Assembly: GCA_038234815.1 (NCBI GenBank)
Contig: JBBQSU010000027.1
Span: 1 to 30,688 of the forward strand
Origin: JBBQSU01 sp038234815
GTDB taxonomy: Bacteria > Planctomycetota > Phycisphaerae > Tepidisphaerales > Tepidisphaeraceae
Direction of reading: 5' to 3'
DNA: 30,688 nucleotides
Below, piece by piece: positions 1-7,142 of the stretch. The stretch's first letter is position 1. The number at the start of each line of letters is the position of its first letter. A program made the position numbers and the translations under genes. The notes beneath the pieces are model-generated. The model searched no databases. It had not been told where the DNA came from and saw nothing but the letters and a program-made list of their open reading frames with translations.

Positions 1-603
1 AATCAGTTTCAGGTGAATGATAAGGCGGGATTTACCTTCGCTGCGGCGCTTCGATCCCTGCTGCGCCAAGACCCGGACATCATGATGGTCGGCGAAGTCC
101 GTGATGCCGATACGGCGCGCCTTGCTACGCAGGCCGCGCTGACCGGACACCTGGTCCTTAGTACGTTGCACACCAACGACGCGCCCGGTGCGGTCACCCG
201 ATTGTACAACATCGGCATCGAGCCTTATCTGGTTGGCGCGACACTCAACGGCGTGCTGGCGCAGCGGCTGGTGCGCAAGCTGTGCCAGGTATGCAAAGAG
301 CCTTACGAGCCGACGATCAATGAACGACGGCAAATCGAAAAGCACGTCGGACCGATTGAAATGTTGCATCGTCCCAAGGGCTGCCCCCGATGCAAGAATC
401 TCGGGTATTCCGGTCGAATCGGCATTTATGAACTGCTGGTGCCCGATGACGTGATGATGGAGAAGATCAGCAACGGCGCGGCGCTTCAGGAACTGCGTGA
501 GCTTGCCCGGCAAAGCGGGATGAAGCCGTTGCGTAGCGACGGTTTGGAAAAGGTGAAAGCGGGCATCACCACGATCGAAGAAATCTTTCGAGTGACGGCG
601 TAA
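1..603 (+). CDS. Type II secretion / type IV pilus assembly ATPase, GspE/PilB family (C-terminal part)
   Basis: The reading frame is open from base 1, so the gene starts outside the window and only the last 200 residues are present. GspE/PilB proteins are cytoplasmic hexameric ATPases that power pseudopilus or pilus assembly. The visible part carries the Walker B region (DPDIMMVGEVRD), the His box (HLVLSTLHTND) and a C-x2-C ... C-x2-C zinc tetracysteine (CQVC and CPRC) typical of GspE/PilB and less so of retraction ATPases. The Walker A lies upstream and is not seen. The GspF/PilC platform gene follows after 3 bases, so the two are co-transcribed. The sequence cannot decide between a type II secretion system and a type IV pilus. 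Confidence 0.93.
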   Translation, partial: NQFQVNDKAGFTFAAALRSLLRQDPDIMMVGEVRDADTARLATQAALTGHLVLSTLHTNDAPGAVTRLYNIGIEPYLVGATLNGVLAQRLVRKLCQVCKEPYEPTINERRQIEKHVGPIEMLHRPKGCPRCKNLGYSGRIGIYELLVPDDVMMEKISNGAALQELRELARQSGMKPLRSDGLEKVKAGITTIEEIFRVTA

Positions 604-606
604 AAC

Positions 607-1833
607 ATGCCGACGTTTGCATACACCGCCCGTGACGCATCGGGAGCCGCAGCGAACGGCTCGCTGGTGGCCCTGTCCATTATCGAAGTAGGAAAAACCC
701 TGCGGGCCGAGGGAAAGTATCCGACTTCGATCCGCGAGAGTGAGGACCCGGCCGCGCGTGTGGTGATTGCGGCACGAATCGGCCCGCAAGGCATCAAGAT
801 CCCCCGGCCGCAGGTTATACAAATCTCGCAGCAACTTGCGATTATGCTCGAAACCGGGGTGACTATCAGCGATGCGTTGGACTGCATCGCCCAGCAGACG
901 ATCGATCCGAAGATCAAGGCGCTGGTGAGCGGGCTTTCCGGTGACGTACAAGGTGGCACCGATTTCAGCGCGGCCCTGCAAAAGCATCCGCGGAGTTTTC
1001 CGATGCTGTACATCGCCCTGATTCGTGCAAGTGAAAAGAGCGGGATGATGGGCAAACTGCTCCTGCGGGCAACGAATTATTTGCGCGACGAAGCCGAGAT
1101 CATCCGGCGCGTTCGTGGCGCGCTCACCTACCCTGCGATCATGCTGGCGTTCGCCACTTCCACGACCCTGTTTCTCCTCACCTTCGTGCTGCCGAAATTC
1201 ACGGCGATTTATGCTCAAAAGGGTGCAGCACTGCCCGTGCCTACAAAAATCCTCATGCTCGTCAGCAACGGCCTGATTTCGCACTGGCTGCTCGCGATCT
1301 CGGGGCTGAGCATCGTAACGATCTCGGCCTTTATGTACGGTCGAACCGACTCCGGCCGCAGAACGCTGCACCGGCTGCAGTTGGGCATTCCCCTGATAGG
1401 CCCGCTGTTCAAGAAGATGCATCTGGCCCGCGGACTGCGCATGGTGGGGACGATGTCGGCGGCGGGGATCAACCTGGTCGATGCCGTCGCCACCGCGCAC
1501 GATCTCTGCCCAAATACCTGTTACAAACAACTGTGGCTGAAAGTGCAGGATCAGATCACTGCAGGCAAGCAGCTCTCTGAACCACTCTTTACCAGCCGGC
1601 TTGTCCCGCGCAGTGTCGCGCAGATGATTCATAGCGGGGAAAAGAGCGGAAAGCTCGCGTTTGTAATGGAGCAGGTTTCCACGTTCAGCGAAAAGGAATT
1701 GAAGGAAACCATCACCGAATTGACGCGCTTTATCGAGCCTGCGATGATCGCGGTCATGGGTTTGATCATCGGTTCGATCACGCTGGCTTTGATGCTGCCG
1801 ATCTTCACCATCAGCAAAGTTCTCGCCCATTAA
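607..1833 (+). CDS. Type II secretion / type IV pilus inner-membrane platform protein, GspF/PilC family
   Basis: This polytopic inner-membrane protein of 408 residues has the family's usual length and layout. It has two homologous T2SSF domains (about residues 70-195 and 272-400) and three hydrophobic membrane segments (about 174-196, 226-244 and 376-400). Family landmarks include LETGVTISDAL near residue 81, the GALTYP turn at 171-176 and EKSG-type motifs in both halves (143-146 and 345-348). The N-terminus MPTFAYTARD is a classic GspF start. GspF/PilC forms the platform that couples the ATPase to pilin addition, and the ATPase gene lies 3 bases upstream. No clear ribosome binding site is seen, which fits translational coupling. 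No pilin or secretin gene follows. Confidence 0.93.
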   Translation: MPTFAYTARDASGAAANGSLVALSIIEVGKTLRAEGKYPTSIRESEDPAARVVIAARIGPQGIKIPRPQVIQISQQLAIMLETGVTISDALDCIAQQTIDPKIKALVSGLSGDVQGGTDFSAALQKHPRSFPMLYIALIRASEKSGMMGKLLLRATNYLRDEAEIIRRVRGALTYPAIMLAFATSTTLFLLTFVLPKFTAIYAQKGAALPVPTKILMLVSNGLISHWLLAISGLSIVTISAFMYGRTDSGRRTLHRLQLGIPLIGPLFKKMHLARGLRMVGTMSAAGINLVDAVATAHDLCPNTCYKQLWLKVQDQITAGKQLSEPLFTSRLVPRSVAQMIHSGEKSGKLAFVMEQVSTFSEKELKETITELTRFIEPAMIAVMGLIIGSITLALMLPIFTISKVLAH

Positions 1834-1839
1834 CCACTG

Positions 1840-2619
1840 ATGAACCGCAAGTCCTACAAGGCGATCGCGAAGTATTACGACGCCGAAAACGAGCGGCACG
1901 AAATGCTTCAGCAGGACGTGCCGTTTTTCCTGGCGCATCTGCCACGCCGCACGCAGAAAGTGCTGGAACTGGCGGTGGGGACGGGCCGCGCGGCCATTCC
2001 GATCGCACAGGCGGGGCACCGCGTGGTGGGGATCGACTACGATCCGGCCATGCTGGAGATTGCCCGGAGCAAGCGCGACTCGGTAGGCCTGACGGATCGG
2101 CAGTTGCGGTTGCTCTCTGGCGACGCGCTGCGGTTTGATCTCGGCGAATCGTTTGGCTGGATCGCGGTTTTCTTCAATACGTTTCTGGCGTTTACTTCGA
2201 CCGAGCAGCAGGACATGGTGCTGCAGAATCTCCGGCGACACCTGCGGTCTGGTGGACGGCTCTGGATCGACGTGTTTCAACCCAATCTGGCGCTGCTGAT
2301 GGCGGAAAAATCCACGGGGCTGGAACCGGGCACCTTCTATCTCCCCGAACTCGGCCGCACGGTATTCCGAACCACGGACATCCGGCGAGGTGCTGCCGAG
2401 CAGGTGCAGCAAGTGACTTTCAACTACCGCTGGTTTGACGCTAAAGCTCGACTGCATGTCGAGAAAACCGAATTCGATCTGACGTACATCTTCCCACGAG
2501 AAATGCGGCTGCTGCTGGAACGCAACGGCTATGCGATCGAGGCGATGTACGGCAACTACGACGGCTCGATAATCACCTCCGAATCTCCGCGAATGATCAC
2601 CTGCTGCAAGTTGGCCTGA
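1840..2619 (+). CDS. Class I SAM-dependent methyltransferase
   Basis: The protein has 259 residues. The SAM-binding motif I, VLELAVGTGRAAIP, lies at about 41-54, and the acidic motif II GIDYD at 64-68 fits a class I Rossmann methyltransferase. A GDALRFDL segment (motif III region) and a FFNTFLAF/SGGRLWIDVF region follow as in the Methyltransf_25/11 families. The substrate cannot be told; small-molecule methyltransferases share this layout. It begins 6 bases after the GspF stop and probably shares its transcript, but nothing indicates a role in secretion. The start ATG at 1840 is the first in frame and gives a normal N-terminal YDAE helix before motif I. Confidence 0.85.
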   Translation: MNRKSYKAIAKYYDAENERHEMLQQDVPFFLAHLPRRTQKVLELAVGTGRAAIPIAQAGHRVVGIDYDPAMLEIARSKRDSVGLTDRQLRLLSGDALRFDLGESFGWIAVFFNTFLAFTSTEQQDMVLQNLRRHLRSGGRLWIDVFQPNLALLMAEKSTGLEPGTFYLPELGRTVFRTTDIRRGAAEQVQQVTFNYRWFDAKARLHVEKTEFDLTYIFPREMRLLLERNGYAIEAMYGNYDGSIITSESPRMITCCKLA

Positions 2620-2625
2620 AGCGCG

Positions 2626-2631
2626 TATAAT
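2626..2631 (+). promoter_or_regulatory. Possible -10 element (TATAAT) before the ChdC-like gene
   Basis: A perfect TATAAT hexamer lies 22 bases before the ATG at 2653 in an otherwise GC-rich gap. No good -35 hexamer is found at 16-18 bases upstream, so this is only suggestive. Confidence 0.3.
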
Positions 2632-2652
2632 CGCGGTTTTGGAGACCTGAGC

Positions 2653-3399
2653 ATGAGTGAAAGCGCCGTTCATCCCCACTCCTCCGGCCGAAGCGCCGCC
2701 GCAGACGCGCCGGCCATTCAAAGGCAACTGGTCAACTTCGCGTGCTACAAGCTCGATCCGGCGTTTCGCCGATTGAGCGAAGCCGAAAAGACCGAGGCCC
2801 GCGCGGAATTTATTTCCGCCGTCGAGACGAAGGTGCCGGGGCTGCTGGTTCTCAGCTACAGCACCATCGGCATGCGCTCCGACACCGACTTCATCCTCTG
2901 GCGCATCAGCCCATCCAGCGACGATTTCCAAACCCACTCCGCGGCGATCAATCGCACGCGCATGGGCGGCTTTCTCTCCACCCCGCATAGTTTTCTGTCG
3001 ATGACCAAACGCAGCATGTACATCGACAAGCTCGACCCATTTCACACGCCCGAGAGCCGCACGCACGTGATCCCCGGAAAGCGCAAATACCTTTTCATTT
3101 ATCCATTCGTTAAAACCCGCGAGTGGTATCTGCTGCCCATGGAAGACCGCCAGGCCGTGATGGACATTCACATCAAGGTCGGCAACGAATTTCCCAGCGT
3201 CAAACTCAATACCACGTACAGTTTCGGCCTGGACGATCAGGATTTTGTCGTCGCCTTTGAGACCGACATCCCTGCGGATTTTGTCGACCTGGTGATGAAG
3301 CTCCGCGAAACGCGCAGCAGCCTGTATACCCTTCGCGATACGCCGATTTTCACCGCGGTGCAGGCACCGGTGGCGAAAATTCTCTCGCAACTTTTTTAG
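2653..3399 (+). CDS. Chlorite-dismutase-family haem protein, probable coproheme decarboxylase (ChdC/HemQ-like)
   Basis: The 248-residue protein matches the chlorite dismutase family over its length. Landmarks are LVNFACYKLDPAFRRL (26-41), YPFVKTREWYLLP (150-162), the candidate proximal haem ligand His173 in MDIHIKVG, and SFGLDDQDFVVAFETD (190-205) followed by LRETRSS. Tyr159 in the REWYLLP motif corresponds to the catalytic tyrosine of coproheme decarboxylases, which turn coproheme into haem b at the end of the coproporphyrin-dependent pathway. True chlorite dismutases have a distal arginine; here the aligned region reads VKLNTTYSFG, without one, so chlorite degradation is unlikely. The first 20 residues are a low-complexity polar leader. 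A GGAG ribosome binding site sits 8 bases before the ATG. Confidence 0.85.
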   Translation: MSESAVHPHSSGRSAAADAPAIQRQLVNFACYKLDPAFRRLSEAEKTEARAEFISAVETKVPGLLVLSYSTIGMRSDTDFILWRISPSSDDFQTHSAAINRTRMGGFLSTPHSFLSMTKRSMYIDKLDPFHTPESRTHVIPGKRKYLFIYPFVKTREWYLLPMEDRQAVMDIHIKVGNEFPSVKLNTTYSFGLDDQDFVVAFETDIPADFVDLVMKLRETRSSLYTLRDTPIFTAVQAPVAKILSQLF

Positions 3400-3438
3400 C
3401 GTGCGCCGACTGACTGGTCGCCGAGCCACGAAAACTTA

Positions 3439-4635
3439 ATGTCTCTCCAATCCTCCATTGATCGCGTCGCTGCCCGATCGGCTGAGCTGCGCCATCGCCT
3501 GCACCAGATTCCCGAACTGGGCTACGAAGAATTCGATACTGCAGCGGCGATCCGGGCAGAATTGTCTCGGCTGAAGATTGATTTCGTGGCCGGTGTGCCG
3601 GGCGCGCCAACTGCGACCGTCGCGTGGATCGGTGACATTTCCAAGCCGTGTATTGCGCTCCGGGCTGATATCGACGCGCTGCCCATCGAGGAGCGCACCG
3701 GCCTGCCGTATGCCAGCGCTCGGCCCGGACGGATGCACGCCTGCGGGCACGACGGCCACACCGCCACACTGCTCGGCACTGCCGACGTGCTCAAAGCTAT
3801 GGAACGCACACTGCCGGTTTGCGTGAAGTTTCTTTTTCAACCGGCCGAAGAGGGCGGCGGGGGGGCTGAAAAGCTGGTTCTGGCCGGCGCGCTCGACGGC
3901 CGGCTCGGGCCGAAGGTGCAGCGGATTTTCGGCCTGCACGGCTGGCCGGGATTGAAGGTGGGCACGATCGCCGGCAAGTCCGGCGTGCTGCTGGCCGCCA
4001 CCGACACCTTTATCGTAACTTTCACGGGCAAAGGCTGTCATGGTGCCTTCCCTCATCTGGGTCACGATCCCATCGTCGCCGCCGCCGAAGCCGTGCTCAG
4101 TCTTCAGCAGATTGTCAGCCGCGAGGTGGATCCGCTTGAGTCGGTCGTCGTCACTGTTGGCCGGATTTCCGCCGGCACTGCGGTCAATATCATTCCCAAT
4201 CAGGCGCGCCTCGAGGGCACGATCCGCACGCTGTCGGCGGGCACTCGCTCGCGGGTTTTCCAGGCCGTGCAGCGTCGCTGCACCGGCGTGGCGCAGGCGA
4301 ACGGCTGCGCCGCGCGGGTCGATTTCACCGAAGGCTATCCCGCCACGATTAACGATCCTGCCACCGCAGATATTGTGGCCCAGGTGGCCCGGCAAACCTT
4401 CGGCCAGCACGGCTACTTACCAGTGCCTTACCCCAGCATGGGCGGGGAGGATTTCGCGTATTACGCCGAAAAAATTCCGGCTTGTTTTTTCTTCCTCGGG
4501 GTTCAGCCGGACGACCGGGATCTCTACCCGCCACTGCATTCGGATCAGTACGATTTCACCGACGCCGCCATCGCCGTCGGTATCCGCATGTTCTATGCCC
4601 TGGTGACCAGTGATCTATGCCGATCGTCCGGCTGA
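3439..4635 (+). CDS. M20 family metallo-amidohydrolase (hippurate/IAA-amino acid hydrolase-like)
   Basis: The 398 residues span the full usual length of the M20D amidohydrolases, which cleave N-acyl amino acids or related amides using a two-metal centre. Visible motifs are ELRHRLHQIPELGYEEF near the start, LRADIDALPIEE (74-85), MHACGHDGHTA (99-109) with metal ligands Cys102 and His104, and FQPAEEGGGGA (133-143) with the catalytic glutamate pair. Near the C-terminus are the MGGEDFAYY metal motif and the HSDQYDFTD region. The central insertion domain is present (FIVTFTGKGCHGAFPHLGHDP). No signal peptide is seen, so it is probably cytoplasmic. The exact acyl substrate cannot be told. It converges on the phosphofructokinase gene with only 7 bases between the stops. 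Confidence 0.92.
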   Translation: MSLQSSIDRVAARSAELRHRLHQIPELGYEEFDTAAAIRAELSRLKIDFVAGVPGAPTATVAWIGDISKPCIALRADIDALPIEERTGLPYASARPGRMHACGHDGHTATLLGTADVLKAMERTLPVCVKFLFQPAEEGGGGAEKLVLAGALDGRLGPKVQRIFGLHGWPGLKVGTIAGKSGVLLAATDTFIVTFTGKGCHGAFPHLGHDPIVAAAEAVLSLQQIVSREVDPLESVVVTVGRISAGTAVNIIPNQARLEGTIRTLSAGTRSRVFQAVQRRCTGVAQANGCAARVDFTEGYPATINDPATADIVAQVARQTFGQHGYLPVPYPSMGGEDFAYYAEKIPACFFFLGVQPDDRDLYPPLHSDQYDFTDAAIAVGIRMFYALVTSDLCRSSG

Positions 4636-4642
4636 AAATCCC

Positions 4643-5863
4643 TTAGTTCTTCATCTCCGGGAAGATTCCCACCACCGGCAAGTGTCCCACCAGCGGGCGG
4701 GCATAGTCGATGAAGGCCTGCGTGATGTTGTTGCCGTTGCTGATGTACTTTGCGTCCAGATGCTTGGTCTCCCGGGCCACGTTCTTGATGCTGGTAAACG
4801 TGTGTTCGATGGCATAGGTCGATCCGGGCGTGCGGATCATCGCCACTGAGCCTTCAATGTTCTTCGGGTCAGCGCTGTAGCGAACCGCCAGCCGGCCCAC
4901 CTCGCGGGCCTCGCGGGCGTCTACCTCGCTGGTCACACCAGCAAATGATCGCTGAAGGTATCCGAACGTATCGGCGCGGACGCGCAGCTTCTTGCCACCT
5001 GCCGGCGTTAGCTTGCGCGTAATCAGCCCGGTTAGGAAATCGCCCAGCGCACCCGTCCCCGAAAGCTGGATGTTCCCGTGCGAATCTTTTTCAACATTCG
5101 CGCTCATCGCCTCGGCCCAGGTCTTCCCGCCGGGCTGGCTCATGCCTTCGCTTACAGCGATCAGGCAGCGACCTTTTTTCTTATAGACCTCGTCTACGTC
5201 GGCCAGAAACTTCTCTTCGCTCAACGGGGCTTCGGGAACATAAATCAGGTGCGGGCCGTCTTCGTCATATTGGCGCGCCAGCACCGCCGCTGCGGTCAAA
5301 AATCCGGCGTGCCGGCCCATGATGACATCCACCTTGATGCCCGGGAGCGAGGCATTGTCATAATTGTCCCCCATCATGGCGCAGGCGACAAACTTCGCGG
5401 CCGATCCATAGCCCGGGGTGTGGTCGTGAACGCGCAGGTCGTTGTCGATGGTCTTGGGCACATGAAAAACGTGCAGCTCGTAGCCTTCGCTGGCGGCCAT
5501 TTCTTGCACAATCCGCGCGGTGTCGGCCGAGTCGTTCCCGCCGATGTAATAGAAGTATCGCACCCCATTCTGCTTGAAATTCAGCATGATCTTCTTGCAG
5601 TAGTCGGCGTCGGGCTTGTCGCGGCTCGATCCCAGTGCGCTCGACGGCGTCTGGGCGATGCGCTCCAGCAGCTCGGCGGGGGTTTTGTTCAGCTCGATGT
5701 AGTCGTTGTTGATGATCCCGCGCACGCCATGGCGCGTGCCCAGCAGGCGGTCGATGTGACCGTGCTTGCGGGCTTCTTCGATGACGCCTACGAGGGACTG
5801 GTTTATGACGGAGGTTGGCCCGCCGGACTGACCGACGACGGCATTGCCTTTAATTGCTGACAT
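4643..5863 (-). CDS. 6-phosphofructokinase, probably pyrophosphate-dependent (PFP type)
   Basis: The 406-residue protein carries PFK-family motifs. GQSGGPTSVIN lies at 11-21, YIGGNDSADT at 106-115, PKTIDNDL at 136-143 and MGRHAG at 182-187. In ATP-dependent enzymes the two specificity positions are glycine (GGDG and PGTIDND). Here they are Asp111 and Lys137, the pair that marks pyrophosphate-using enzymes. It would therefore phosphorylate fructose 6-phosphate reversibly with PPi in the cytoplasm. The frame stays open upstream to 6184, but that extension lacks family similarity. The ATG at 5863 is preceded by an AGGAGC ribosome binding site and followed at once by the conserved glycine-rich N-terminus, so this start was chosen. 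Confidence 0.9.
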   Translation of the reverse strand: MSAIKGNAVVGQSGGPTSVINQSLVGVIEEARKHGHIDRLLGTRHGVRGIINNDYIELNKTPAELLERIAQTPSSALGSSRDKPDADYCKKIMLNFKQNGVRYFYYIGGNDSADTARIVQEMAASEGYELHVFHVPKTIDNDLRVHDHTPGYGSAAKFVACAMMGDNYDNASLPGIKVDVIMGRHAGFLTAAAVLARQYDEDGPHLIYVPEAPLSEEKFLADVDEVYKKKGRCLIAVSEGMSQPGGKTWAEAMSANVEKDSHGNIQLSGTGALGDFLTGLITRKLTPAGGKKLRVRADTFGYLQRSFAGVTSEVDAREAREVGRLAVRYSADPKNIEGSVAMIRTPGSTYAIEHTFTSIKNVARETKHLDAKYISNGNNITQAFIDYARPLVGHLPVVGIFPEMKN

Positions 5864-6184
5864 AACGATTGCTCCTGTTAAGAATAACACGGCACGGTCC
5901 GGTGCCGAGTGGGGGCATGATAGGGGATGCGAAGGCGCGTTCAAGACTGCTCGGGGGGTTTCGCATGGCCCGGGGTGCAATAGCCCCCGGTTGGCTGCCG
6001 GGCGTCGCGCTGCAGGCACCCCAACTTCGGCTCGCCGGTGCATCTGACCCGCCCGATTGGCCCGGCACACTTGTTGGAAGGTGCGCTGAATGTGATCCGC
6101 GACAGGTAATGGCCCCGATATTTCGTTGTAAAGCTTTATATGATAATAAATTACGCGAGTGATCCTGTCTGACAAAAAGTTCAA

Positions 6185-6239
6185 AAAGGGGGTCCAAAGG
6201 GGGTCCCAAAGAGGTCCCTTTGGGGTCCCATGAGGTTCC
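6185..6239 (+). repeat. Five tandem 11-bp units, consensus near AAAGGGGGTCC
   Basis: Five consecutive 11-base units begin at 6185, 6196, 6207, 6218 and 6229. The first two are identical; the others keep the GGTCC or GTTCC end and vary in the first half. The spacing of the TCC core is exactly 11 bases throughout, about one helical turn. The G runs lie on the + strand. The repeat sits about 320 bases upstream of the phosphofructokinase start. Confidence 0.8.
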
Positions 6240-6503
6240 GAGCGCGTTCAACCCCCTGAAATTCGGACCCCACTTTTTTGATCGACCCAGACCGACGGTT
6301 GTAGGTCGGGCTTGGGAGGACGATTTGGGCATCGCCGCGGAATGGTCCGGAACGTTGAGAGCAAGTTGTAACAGCGCCCCCTCGCCACCGTTAGATGTCC
6401 GCAGTGTACGCTCCGCGGGCAAGCGCCGGCGGCTAACGAGACGACCGAAACGATCCGTCTGAGCTTTGGTCATAATATAGTCCTCTACCCTGAGGGTCAT
6501 AGT

Positions 6504-6529
6504 TGCGCAAATTGGCGCCAATTCGCGCA
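6504..6529. repeat. 26-bp near-perfect dyad with ATTGGCGCCAAT core
   Basis: The two 13-base halves are reverse complements except for one A/G position (TGCGCAAATTGGC against GCCAATTCGCGCA). The central 12 bases, ATTGGCGCCAAT, are a perfect palindrome. A symmetric protein-binding site is the simplest explanation, but no regulator is known from the sequence. Confidence 0.7.
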
Positions 6530-6579
6530 TCTTGGAGCACCGCAAAATGCAATTAACCTCCTGATGAGAAAGGGGTTAT

Positions 6580-6598
6580 AAAAATTTATAGAATTTTT
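6580..6598. repeat. AT-rich hairpin between two dyads
   Basis: AAAAATT and AATTTTT form a perfect 7-bp stem around a 5-base loop. It lies in an AT-rich pocket (about 6541-6613) that contrasts with the GC-rich surroundings. Confidence 0.5.
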
Positions 6599-6613
6599 GA
6601 AAAAGGTCAAAAC

Positions 6614-6647
6614 TTGGTGCGCATTTGTGCACCAATTTGCGCACCAA
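6614..6647. repeat. Dyad TTGGTGCGCA ... TGCGCACCAA with an extra half-site
   Basis: The outer arms TTGGTGCGCA (6614-6623) and TGCGCACCAA (6638-6647) are perfect reverse complements. An additional GCACCAA half-site at 6629-6635 can also pair with the left arm. The TGCGCA and AATTGG-like words are shared with the dyad at 6504-6529. Confidence 0.7.
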
Positions 6648-6887
6648 ATCTCCGTGTCGACCCCAGATGAAGAGAAACTCGTCCGCGGAGGGACACCGAC
6701 AAAGGGCCAAAGGCCGCCCCGGCCCGCGACGTCCGAGGAGACGCCCGCGGCCCGGCGACATACCGCGCCCGGTGCTCGCGGCCGGGCGAAGCCAAACCCT
6801 CCCCAATGGGCCGCGACGCTGTCTGTCCAGACCCCATTCATGTCCCCGATTTGAACATTAGGTTGTCGGGCCAAGTTGTTCATTCAG

Positions 6888-6906
6888 GGCCGGGAACATC
6901 CCGGCC
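6888..6906. repeat. GC-rich hairpin, 8-bp stem with 3-base loop
   Basis: GGCCGGGA and TCCCGGCC form a perfect stem around ACA. No T run follows closely on either strand, so it is not a standard intrinsic terminator. It lies about 240 bases past the end of the aldo/keto reductase gene. Confidence 0.5.
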
Positions 6907-7142
6907 TTGCTCGTTTCTGATACGCTTCGCTGGTCCACGCGGAGGATACGGCTCTGCTGAGGAGCAACCGGAGCGCCGCCGCGACGAGACGGAGCATTCG
7001 CCCCGATCCGCCAAACAGAATCGCCCCAGCGAGCGCTGGTCACACTGCGGCCACGACAGAATAGACAATGCCCCCTTGCTGTCCGACCATGCAAATGTTG
7101 AACGAAAAGCACAGATTCTGAAAAGTCGCCGCCAGCGTGGGG

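Larger units (their letters stand above)
5864..7142. other. Gene-free region of 1.28 kb with repeats and dyads
   Basis: No open frame here looks like a protein; all are short, compositionally odd and without recognisable motifs. The region separates the start of the phosphofructokinase gene from the end of the aldo/keto reductase gene, both on the minus strand. It contains a five-unit 11-bp repeat (6185-6239), a 26-bp dyad (6504-6529), an AT-rich hairpin (6580-6598), a second dyad (6614-6647) and a GC hairpin (6888-6906), each listed separately. No tRNA-like or rRNA-like segment was recognised. It may be a control region, an RNA gene or decayed DNA. Confidence 0.6.

Noticed and set aside
3436..4410. 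Long minus-strand frame opposite the M20 amidohydrolase gene
   Set aside because: It is an antisense shadow of a GC-rich gene with clear M20 motifs on the + strand.
5078..5860. Plus-strand frame of 260 codons opposite the phosphofructokinase gene
   Set aside because: It is antisense to a gene with unambiguous family motifs and shows no motif of its own.
5864..6184. Upstream extension of the phosphofructokinase frame by 107 residues
   Set aside because: The extension has no family similarity, and the ATG at 5863 has a good ribosome site just before the conserved N-terminus.
5850..6883. Minus-strand open frames in the gene-free region (to about 231 and 128 codons)
   Set aside because: Their translations are compositionally odd, run across the repeats and dyads, and lack motifs or ribosome sites.
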